DNA of 64,000 nucleotides from Aquimarina latercula DSM 2041 (GTDB taxonomy: Bacteria; Bacteroidota; Bacteroidia; Flavobacteriales; Flavobacteriaceae). Below the pieces are notes generated by a model. The model saw only the letters and a list, made by a program, of their open reading frames with translations. It did no database searches and was not told the DNA's origin. Of the stretch, positions 1 through 8,400 are shown piece after piece. The DNA lies in assembly GCF_000430645.1 (NCBI RefSeq), contig NZ_AUMK01000003.1, forward strand, positions 1 to 64,000, in the 5' to 3' direction. The translations under genes and the position numbers were made by a program. Numbering within the stretch: position 1 is the first letter of the stretch; each line of letters opens with the position of its first letter.

Positions 1-279
1 ATTGAGATTAGCATGACAGAAAATGGAGATCCGTTAGAAAATGCAATAGCAGAAAGAGTGAATGGTATTATAAAGGAAGAATACCTAAACGATTATCAAG
101 TAGAAAACATACAAGAAGCTACAGAATTATTAGAAACTGTCGTGAAGTTATATAATAACGAAAGACCACATATGAGTATAGGAAACCTTACCCCAAACCA
201 AGTACATCAAAACAATATAAAAACTGAAAAACTATGGAAGAATTATTATATAAAAAATCCTATTATTGTAAACCAATAA
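1..279 (+). CDS. IS3-family transposase, C-terminal part (truncated by window start)
   Basis: The frame is open from base 1 and continues upstream of the window, so the ATG at 13 is internal. The visible 92 residues are the end of a DDE (rve) integrase core: an ENGDPLENA..E block holds what should be the third catalytic acid, followed by the NNERPHMSIGNLTPNQVH tail typical of IS3-group OrfB proteins, where 'RPH' and 'TP' are conserved. It would catalyse transposition of its own element in the cytoplasm. The stop at 277-279 is followed by the probable right end of the element. Only the C-terminus is visible, so whether the transposase is intact cannot be judged. Confidence 0.85.
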   Translation: MEISMTENGDPLENAIAERVNGIIKEEYLNDYQVENIQEATELLETVVKLYNNERPHMSIGNLTPNQVHQNNIKTEKLWKNYYIKNPIIVNQ

Positions 280-294
280 TAGGATTAAGAATAA

Positions 295-352
295 GTTGTA
301 AATCTATTTTAGGATTAATATAAAATATGTAAACTTTTTTTAGGACGAGACA
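295..352. mobile_element. Probable right end of the IS3-family element
   Basis: Two related blocks lie just after the transposase stop: GTAAATCTATTTTAGGAT (about 299-316) and GTAAACTTTTTTTAGGAC (about 328-345). The outer one runs into GAGACA. Read inward on the minus strand the end is TGTCTCGTCCTAAAAA, starting with TG as IS3-family termini do. The paired blocks look like a terminal inverted repeat plus an internal transposase-binding copy. The left end is outside the window, so the exact boundary and target duplication are not confirmed. Confidence 0.55.
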
Positions 353-611
353 CATTTTACCGCCACTAGTTACAAACTAGCGGGAGCATGGGTTCAATGC
401 AATATTGCAGACTTTCTATAATAGTATCTTTGTTTTTTTTCGAGTAAATACGTCGATCCAATCTACTACTGTTAAAGTAATGAAATGTGGTTTTGACTGA
501 TCTCTTATTTTGTAACCATCTGTTTGCATTGATGAAATATACTAATAAATGATTGCTTTGTGAAGTTTAAAATATAGGCTTTGCGAAGTTTGTAACTTGG
601 CACTTTAATTT

Positions 612-652
612 AAAAAAAGCTGCAATATTATACTACAGCTTTGTCTTTTTTT
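612..652. terminator. Bidirectional terminator-like hairpin
   Basis: AAAGCTG (616-622) pairs with CAGCTTT (636-642), with A-rich sequence to the left and a T-run to the right. On the minus strand it lies downstream of the Rhs/immunity genes and ends in seven Ts, so it can terminate that operon. Confidence 0.6.
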
Positions 653-683
653 ACTTACTATTATGGCTGCGAAGTCACAGACA

Positions 684-733
684 TTCGCAGAGCACACACT
701 TCGCAGAGCTAGTTTAATCACTCTTCGGAGAGC
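684..733. repeat. Short direct repeats TTCGCAGAGC
   Basis: TTCGCAGAGC occurs at 684-693 and 700-709, with a one-base variant (TTCGGAGAGC) at 724-733. The second and third copies share further flanking similarity. They sit immediately past the 3' end of the immunity gene. Confidence 0.5.
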
Positions 734-737
734 TGGT

Positions 738-1088
738 TCATTCTTCTTCAAGAGGAAAAAGCCATTCTGTTTCTACTAAGGAAAAGATTGAAAAAAACTC
801 TTCATTTTCTATAATTTCAAAAATAACTTTATCTAATGTATCTATGCTCATATCATCAATTAAACACATATCTTCATCCCAAAAATAATATCCAGATAAA
901 CATTCCCCTGATTTTTTGAATTTTTCTACTAACGAAGTTATATTTTTATATGTGTAAAAAGTAGCTAAATATACTTTTTGCGTTTTAACAATTGTAACAA
1001 ATATATCCGTATTGCAATTGTCTATATCCTGTTCAGGATCCAGTCTATATTTAATTTTAAAAATACTATTTTCTCTTTTATAATCCAT
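738..1088 (-). CDS. Probable immunity protein for the adjacent Rhs toxin
   Basis: A 116-residue acidic cytoplasmic protein with no signal peptide. I chose the ATG at 1088 (MDYKRENSIF) because it overlaps the last 11 bases of the upstream Rhs gene, the usual toxin-immunity arrangement; an in-frame ATG ten codons earlier lies deeper inside the Rhs gene. The C-terminal half has a YYFWDEDMCLIDD segment followed by a predicted helix and acidic end, which resembles small immunity-type proteins found next to polymorphic toxins in Bacteroidota. I cannot place it in a named Imm family. Its role (binding and neutralising the toxin tip encoded at about 1078-1730) is inferred from position, size and acidity. 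Confidence 0.6.
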   Translation of the reverse strand: MDYKRENSIFKIKYRLDPEQDIDNCNTDIFVTIVKTQKVYLATFYTYKNITSLVEKFKKSGECLSGYYFWDEDMCLIDDMSIDTLDKVIFEIIENEEFFSIFSLVETEWLFPLEEE

Positions 1089-4000
1089 GTTGTTGTAAAA
1101 TTTGATTAATAACAGCATCTTGGAGCTTTTTATTAGAAATACCTAATATTTCAATTACACCATTATTTTCTCTGAAATATACTCTTGCAGGATCATTACC
1201 TCTACTTCTTAACTCTTGAAATACTTTTTTTCCACTAGAGTTGTATATCCACTTAGAACCAGATCCAGGATTAAGATTTCCGTTGACTAATTGTTTAGTT
1301 AAAGTTTGAGATCTCTGTATTATTCTAGCGTCTAATTTCCTATATAACTTTCTTATCTGTTTACTCCAAAGTACAGATGTAACTGCTCTAGTTCCCTGTT
1401 TAATGCGACCACCCGCAGGAAACATATCTAATACATCCACTACCATAGGTTGATCTCTTTGATATTGTTCTAAAGCACTTTGAAAATTTAAAGTATTCTG
1501 TAATTGCTTTTGTTCAAAATCATAAATTCTAACACTAGCCGATTTTCCAGTATTTAATGCCTCAATGTTATTGTTAATTTCAGCAAGAGCATTTACATCG
1601 GCCCAATAATTATCCCAGTAATTATCAGTATAAACAGTTCCTAAATTAACCGTGTTCAATTGTGTTTGAACAGCAACAGCTATTGAGTTTAAAACTTCTT
1701 GATTAATACAGAAAACACATCCACCGTCAGGATCAGTCAGAGATATTGGATTATTTCCTATTCCAAGGTAAGGAGAGCTAAACTCTCCATACGGATCCGT
1801 TGTCAACCATCTTCCAATCCTACTATCCCATAACCTAAGTTCAAAAGCTTCTTTCCCGGTCTCTCGGTCTTTTTCTTGTCCTTGGTATGCGTATCGGTAT
1901 CCTTCGGCTCCGCTCAGGGTACGGTTGGGCATTGGCATTCCAAAAGGATAGTAATCGGTAGCACTTACGGCCATTGCAGTACCAGTTTCTTGATCTCTGG
2001 TTACCACTGCACGCACATTACCCAAATGATCTGTTAGTTGGTATAAACTCTTTCCTCCACCAAATAATCCTCTTTTATAAACGCCTAATCTGTTGGATCC
2101 GTAGATCGTATGTTCCGCAATTGAGGCTGTAGATCCTCCTCCTGGAACATTGGCATTAAATCTGTTATATATAGCCATGGCAGTACCTGCAGCATCTCTT
2201 ACGTAAAAAGTTGTTGTGGTAGCGCTACTATTTAGATTATAGGATTCCTTGCGTACTCTATGATTTTTATCATTGTAAAAGAACTTCACCAAAGTTTGAT
2301 TATCTTTTCTAACCTCAGTCACCAATCCACTGGCGTTATAAAGATACTCAATATTTTCTTCATTGTTCTTTACCAGTTGCCCTATTTCATTATACTCATA
2401 GTTATCTCCATCTTGATCTTTGATATCATCGGCATCGGATACTGCACCTACGGTATCATCTACCCGCAGCAATTGATTGGGTTTGTTTGTTTTGTATGCA
2501 TACGATAGTTTATCCATGGCATTACTACCATTAACATTATCCTTGTTACGATTCAATGATTGTATGTTTCCATTAGCATCGTAGGTAATGTTAGATACAT
2601 TATAATCTCCATTACCCAATACTGTCCCATCAGTTATGATTTTAGCACTAAAAGTACGACCATTCGTGGCAGTGATACTAAAACCGTTTTCTAATGTAAT
2701 AGATCGTCTAGCTTCTGCATCGGTTGTGCTACTAACAGGTTGGTTTAGTGGATCTAAATCCAAAGGGATACTAGGGTCTGCTTCATTAACCGGTTGGTTA
2801 AAACTAGCACCTGTTAACCAATTGTTTTTGTTGTATGTATAATAGTAACTATTAGGAGTATTGGTTATATCTGGTCTATTGGTGTTCCAGGTAATTGATT
2901 TGATATTTCCATTATATTGATTAATTCCTGTGCTTGTATGAGCCACAGATCTTGGAGTGTTCGTACGAGTATAGTCGTTATCATAATAATGTAGGTTCAT
3001 CCCAAAAAGATCATCAATATCTTGTGTTGGGTTATTAGTATCATCAAGCGTAGGGTCGTTAATACTTTTTAAAGCACCATTTAAGGTGTATACATAGTCT
3101 ATTTTTTGTAATCCTTCAGCTAGATTCAATGTTTTTAACGCTCCAGTTTCATTATACTCATAGGCCGCATGCTCTATATAGTTAGTACCATCAGTAGAGG
3201 TTTCTACTTTGGTAAGACTATAATCATTTGTGTCATAAGTGTATTTATGTATAAATAGATCCGATGTACTGTGTTTTTGATACAGTACTCTGTTTACTTG
3301 ACTTGTAATTGGGTCATATTCATAATCGATCGTTTTATCTCCTAAATCTGCAATGTTTTGTACAATCCATTGCACTCTGCCATAGATATCATAACTATAA
3401 TAGGTGGTGGTATTTTCGTTTTCGGTTTTTGCCACATTTCCTGATAAGAATGACGGATTGGCGTAGCTGCTGTGCACACCCGATAGATAGTTTTTGTCAG
3501 AGTGTAATAATGCATCGTAGGTAGTATTATGGACTTCAGTTGTTATCCCAGCACCTAATACACCATCTGGGTTTAATGAACTAAACTGAACCGGAAAATG
3601 AGGTTTATAAACACCACTTTGTGTAGGCCTTCCTAATTGATCGTAATTGGTATATGAGAATTCACCAGCTGCCAATTGTTTGCTATTTTGGGAGTAGCGA
3701 ATTTGTCCATCACTACGATATTTAAACCAAGCTTCACCTTCATCAGGACTTTTAGTATAGGTTAATTGTCCTAATGCATTATACTCAAAGGTACTTTCTA
3801 ATTGTGCTAAGGGTTGTTTGCTACTTAGTAAACGTCCTGCTTTATCGTATTCATGTAAGCTATAATCATAATAGTTTTCTGGATAATTAACAGAAATACT
3901 ATTGGCAATATAATCGTCTGTATCTGTAATTGCAATTCTATAAAATCCATTTGATAAGCTACCTATATTGGTAGTAACGATTTCTTCTGTGATTAAATTA

Positions 4001-5448
4001 TACACAGTAATGCCAGGATTACTGGATAATGAGATTCCACTTCTGCCAACAGGAATATGAATATCTACAAATCCTTGTTCACTGATTTTTACTGAGGATG
4101 TTCTAGAGTTAGCAATACCACCTTCTTCGTTACCACTTCTAGCGACTGCTAATGTTCTACCATCTGTATCCGTAAAGACTACAGCTTCGATACCGTGTAT
4201 ATCTCTAGATACGGTTTTTATGATTTTATAGTCATCATATTTAGAATCCCCAAAAGCTCCGAGCTTTGATAATTCTTGTCCTGCGGGCATAGAAAACACA
4301 TGGCCCTGTTTCCATTGATCGTCCATTTTGTTACCACCAATAGTTTTTAAAGCAGTTCCAGGATTTAAATCACTATAAATAGTTCTAGAATAAGGTCTAT
4401 CTGTAATGTCTTGATATGGGTCACTATTGTTGTTTTCACTATAGTACCATCCTAATGTGTTTGTTTCATCCGTAACAGGAGTAGGGTTTTCTAGATCAGT
4501 ATTTTCATAATCATTGATATTAAAATCAGCGTTACCTGATTTTTTAATAAACCCATCTTTATAAGTAAAACTTGGACTACCTCCAATTGGAGCACCTAGT
4601 GTGCTTAATGCTGGTCTTCCTTGACTGTCATAACGTATTTCTGAAGCCCAGGTTTTTTTAGCCTTTGTATCAAAAGTTTGAGATTGTGTTCCTTTACCCA
4701 AATCATCATAATAACTTACGCTAGCTCCTATGAAATTACCTACTACATTTTCAGTAATTCCATAACTATTTACAGATACCCAATTTTTATCTGTATCCGT
4801 AACAGAAAAAGGGCCATAGCTTTCATCAGTGATTTCAAAACCACTTTGCGCATAGGACATGGACAAAATACCTGGATTAACTCCAACTTCTATTAGATTG
4901 TAACTTTGTATTCCTGCACGATTCCAAGATAAATTAGCATCTGTAACCGTAGCGATCACCTGATTGTTAAACAAGAATCGCAACTGTGAACTACTTAATT
5001 TTTCAATACGTATACGATCCGTAGTTTGCAGTATGATATTCTCTAATTTCCCTAGTTCTGTTCCATCTGGTTTTCTAGCGGTTATTGTGTATCTATTTCC
5101 TACTAAATCATTCCTAGAATTATGCACAATAGTAATGGTATATCCATTGCTACCGTTTAAACTCGTTGAGACGGTTTGTGATAAGAATATGGATGCTGAA
5201 GAGAATTTTGTTTCTACAAAACCACCTAGATTATTACCATCAACCTTGAAATTAGTAATTTCAAAATGCCCGGTAGTTTGTTCTTGGGATAATACTTCGT
5301 GTGATAATAGGTTTCCGTTTCCTGATACTGTATTAGAATTGATGATATCAAAACCAGTATTCTGATACCAGTTTAAATCTTGAGCTGTTCCCCAAAAAGA
5401 TAAAACTAGTACTAAAAAACAAGTGCTATATGTTTTAAAATTTTTCAT
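1078..5448 (-). CDS. Secreted RHS-repeat protein with variable C-terminal toxin tip
   Basis: 1,456 residues with a signal peptide (MKNFKTYSTCFLVLVLSFWG..AQ). The N-terminal 500 residues resemble the DUF6443-type leader region of Bacteroidota RHS proteins. YD repeats start near residue 530 (EYDKAGRL, EYNALGQL). The RHS-associated core spans about 1,136-1,240 (DHLGNVRAVV, YYPFGMPMPNR, RIGRWLTTDPYGE, NNPISLTDPDGG). The last ~215 residues after the core differ in character and should be the effector: a GNLNPGSGSK..ELRSRG..ARVYFRENNG..EILGISNK segment that looks like a small RelE/ParE-like (BECR-fold) RNase, though this is a weak call. The YD repeats would form the shell encapsulating the toxin. 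It follows the TcB-like companion by 26 bp and overlaps its immunity gene. Confidence 0.85.
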   Translation of the reverse strand: MKNFKTYSTCFLVLVLSFWGTAQDLNWYQNTGFDIINSNTVSGNGNLLSHEVLSQEQTTGHFEITNFKVDGNNLGGFVETKFSSASIFLSQTVSTSLNGSNGYTITIVHNSRNDLVGNRYTITARKPDGTELGKLENIILQTTDRIRIEKLSSSQLRFLFNNQVIATVTDANLSWNRAGIQSYNLIEVGVNPGILSMSYAQSGFEITDESYGPFSVTDTDKNWVSVNSYGITENVVGNFIGASVSYYDDLGKGTQSQTFDTKAKKTWASEIRYDSQGRPALSTLGAPIGGSPSFTYKDGFIKKSGNADFNINDYENTDLENPTPVTDETNTLGWYYSENNNSDPYQDITDRPYSRTIYSDLNPGTALKTIGGNKMDDQWKQGHVFSMPAGQELSKLGAFGDSKYDDYKIIKTVSRDIHGIEAVVFTDTDGRTLAVARSGNEEGGIANSRTSSVKISEQGFVDIHIPVGRSGISLSSNPGITVYNLITEEIVTTNIGSLSNGFYRIAITDTDDYIANSISVNYPENYYDYSLHEYDKAGRLLSSKQPLAQLESTFEYNALGQLTYTKSPDEGEAWFKYRSDGQIRYSQNSKQLAAGEFSYTNYDQLGRPTQSGVYKPHFPVQFSSLNPDGVLGAGITTEVHNTTYDALLHSDKNYLSGVHSSYANPSFLSGNVAKTENENTTTYYSYDIYGRVQWIVQNIADLGDKTIDYEYDPITSQVNRVLYQKHSTSDLFIHKYTYDTNDYSLTKVETSTDGTNYIEHAAYEYNETGALKTLNLAEGLQKIDYVYTLNGALKSINDPTLDDTNNPTQDIDDLFGMNLHYYDNDYTRTNTPRSVAHTSTGINQYNGNIKSITWNTNRPDITNTPNSYYYTYNKNNWLTGASFNQPVNEADPSIPLDLDPLNQPVSSTTDAEARRSITLENGFSITATNGRTFSAKIITDGTVLGNGDYNVSNITYDANGNIQSLNRNKDNVNGSNAMDKLSYAYKTNKPNQLLRVDDTVGAVSDADDIKDQDGDNYEYNEIGQLVKNNEENIEYLYNASGLVTEVRKDNQTLVKFFYNDKNHRVRKESYNLNSSATTTTFYVRDAAGTAMAIYNRFNANVPGGGSTASIAEHTIYGSNRLGVYKRGLFGGGKSLYQLTDHLGNVRAVVTRDQETGTAMAVSATDYYPFGMPMPNRTLSGAEGYRYAYQGQEKDRETGKEAFELRLWDSRIGRWLTTDPYGEFSSPYLGIGNNPISLTDPDGGCVFCINQEVLNSIAVAVQTQLNTVNLGTVYTDNYWDNYWADVNALAEINNNIEALNTGKSASVRIYDFEQKQLQNTLNFQSALEQYQRDQPMVVDVLDMFPAGGRIKQGTRAVTSVLWSKQIRKLYRKLDARIIQRSQTLTKQLVNGNLNPGSGSKWIYNSSGKKVFQELRSRGNDPARVYFRENNGVIEILGISNKKLQDAVINQILQQHGL

Positions 5449-5474
5449 TCTTTATTTTCGTTTAAACTGGTTAT

Positions 5475-8400
5475 TTATTGTTGAATAATATCTATAGGGT
5501 CATCATCATCTCCAATTCCACAATTCCCTCTTTGATGATTTCCGGTACTCTCTTTAGTAGCCCCAGAATTTTTATCACGTACCTGACATTTGTAATAGCG
5601 TCTTCCTGTAGATGTACAATTGGTAGTCAAACTTCTAGTATTAGAGGATGTCCAACTCCCATAACTTAAATTAGAGGAGCTAGTACCAATCGCAAATCGA
5701 TATTCATACTCATAGGTACCTCCATTTGCAGTTGCGGTAAGTGTTGTCGTAGATGTATTAGCATTACCAATACCAAGACTTAGCGAAAGTGCATTAGGGT
5801 TGGTGGTGTCATTACTTGTAGGATTCCCATAATTATAGTTAATTTCTTTATTCAACTTAAATCCTCCACGAATTTCTGGAGTATCCATTACTTCGCTATA
5901 AGTTTTATGTAGTCTACCAGCATCGTCATATTCGTATTTAGTAGCTAAGTTGTTGGCTCCGATGATATAGGTAAGTTCATCCCATTCATTATATACATAA
6001 CTACTCATAGAAGAAGCGATAGGTACTAATCTAAAATCATCATAGATAACAGTTCCAGAAGTTGTATACACATATACTTCTTGATTTGCACCAATATCAT
6101 TTGTGTAAAAGTTTAATTGTACCCAATCTCCTGCAGGAATTACTTCTGCAGGATGATATGCAATTGTAGTGCTACCAGCACGCAATTTAGTATTGGTGTA
6201 ATTGGTATTACTTCCTTTATATGCCCAAACAGAAACTTTATAGTTTCCAGCTTTAGGAGTAACAGCAAATGCCTTTACATTAGCAGACACTTGTATGGCT
6301 TTAGATCCTGTATGAAAGGTATCCGATAGGGTAGCGGTACTTGCTTTATACACTTCTCCACTAAAGTAATTTGTATTATCTATCAAGTCTTCTGCTCCAG
6401 AATAATACATTTCTGTATATCCAGCATTTGCTACTGCAAATACTTTGGAGTTATCATCGCCCATTTTAGTACTTGCTTTATTCTCATTAATATCAATGGA
6501 TTCTAGTGGCATTGAATAATGATCGTATAGACTTACTGTAGATGTTTTGATCCATTTAGCATTGGATTGATTATCAGGATCAGACCAATTAAAGTTATCA
6601 TCATCTCCGGTATATCCAGAATATGCTCCATTTTCATCAACTTCACCTTTCCAGGCAAAGGTTTGATGTTTACGCCAGATCTTTTCTGCATCATTAGTTG
6701 GAGTAGTGGTGGAGCCATTATAATTACGATAGGTCCAATCATTGTTCCAGGTATTGATGTCTGCGTTAATCGTTTTCCAACCTCCAGAAGCATCTTTAAT
6801 TTGAGTTAATGTTGCTGCAGTTTGGGTAAGCATGTTTTTGTTTGTAGGATTGTCTACTTTGGACCCCATACCGTAACCATCAATGATTCCATCATTATTA
6901 CTATCTAGATTACCAGAATATTTAGGAACTGTATAAGCTGGAATAATTTTAGTCAAATATTCTACTCCATCACTGGATGTTGTTATAGTTTCTAATAACT
7001 GTCCAGAATTAAGATCGTGTGTTAGGAAGTTAGTTGTATTGGTTAAATTTTGATTGTATGTTGTTGTACTTATAAGACTACTAGGGTACGATATTATTGT
7101 AGAAGAATTTATAAGCCACTTATCTCTATTATTATCTTTTAGATAATCAATATTTTTATATGATTGAAATGACTGCTGAACAATACCTTGTGTTATATTG
7201 TCAGCAGATTGGAAATTATTGACGACCTTATTTAACTGTTGCCCTTTTTTGTTGTAAGTCTCGGTGGATATAAGTTGCCCTAAAACAGATAGATTGTCTT
7301 CAATTATTATGTCAGAAATATTAACATCCTGATTATCTGAATTAGAATTATTAGTTTCTGTGCTAGTAATTTCAAGAATATCTCCAAATTTTATTTTATC
7401 GTTTTGTTTGTGAGGAATAACTTTGAAATTATATTTATTATATCCTACTAATTGAGAATTTGAATCGTAAGAACTTGTTTTGACATTACTATACATTACT
7501 ACAGGAGAAGGTAATAAACTACCATAAGGAGCTTCTGTAATAGCATTTTGAGAGAAAGGGATATAACTTACCATTCCAGATGTTTGAGTACCAGATTCTT
7601 TATTGTAATCATAAGAAGTTTTAAAAGAATTATTATTACCTCTTACTGTAATATCAGTAACTCTCAGGCCTCCTCCTTTTTGTTGATTTGTTGCTTTGTA
7701 TTTTGCTCTAAGGCCTTGAAAAAAGCTATCTATAGGAGCTGTTCCTCCACCTGTAATAGGATCATTTGTTTTAACCTTGAATTTATTAGAGTCAATTTGC
7801 TCAATTACCTGGGCACTTCCTTTATATCTATAAAGAAAACCATTTGCTGTAAGTATATAATCAACTTCTTCAATAGAATCACCTATTTGAATTCCTAAAT
7901 CGGTATTCCCAGAATCAATGAAAAACTCACCGGTGTTATAATTCATATTTGAAGCAGTATATTTTTCATTTTCCAGATCAAAGGTTATTTTATGGTCCAC
8001 TGCTGTGAAAAACACATCTGATTCATAGTTTATTTCTACACTTCCCCCTGTCGGATTTGTTATTTTTGTTAAACTCCAATTTGATGGGTTTGAATTGTTG
8101 TATCCCCAATCATCTTTGTTTTTCCAGTTGAATTTTTCAACATTATTGTATTCAAATTTATAGGGAGGGATAGAGTTAATACCTTTTTTTCCCTTAAAAT
8201 TAATTCCATTTAATGTCAAACGCCCTGAAGAAGAGTTAGGGGTTTCTTGCGCTAAAGAATAACTATAAGAAGATGAAAAATCAATTATTTTTAATGCATT
8301 GTTTTTCAAAGAATTCCATTCAGTAGAAGTTAAATCATTTCTATCTAAAATATCATCTTGTAGCGAATAGTTCTGTTTAGCCGTGCTTATATAAGTATTT

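Larger units (their letters stand above)
353..737. other. Gene-free stretch between IS end and Rhs immunity gene
   Basis: No credible ORF was seen on either strand. It holds an imperfect hairpin (CTAGTT/AACTAG arms, 366-380), a lone TATCTTTG promoter-like box (425-432) with no gene after it, a bidirectional terminator-like hairpin, and short repeats containing GCGAAG or TTCGCAGAGC. It reads as decayed intergenic DNA at an insertion-prone locus. Confidence 0.5.

Noticed and set aside
425..432. TATCTTTG box as a functional promoter
   Set aside because: No credible gene or RNA follows it; in AT-rich DNA this 8-mer pattern is expected often by chance.
4964..5365. A 133-codon plus-strand open frame opposite the RHS gene
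   Set aside because: It lies wholly inside the RHS coding sequence on the other strand, has no recognisable domain and no promoter; it is a shadow of the real gene. The same applies to open frames at 7548-7898, 20113-20538, 26259-26828 and 55153-55569.
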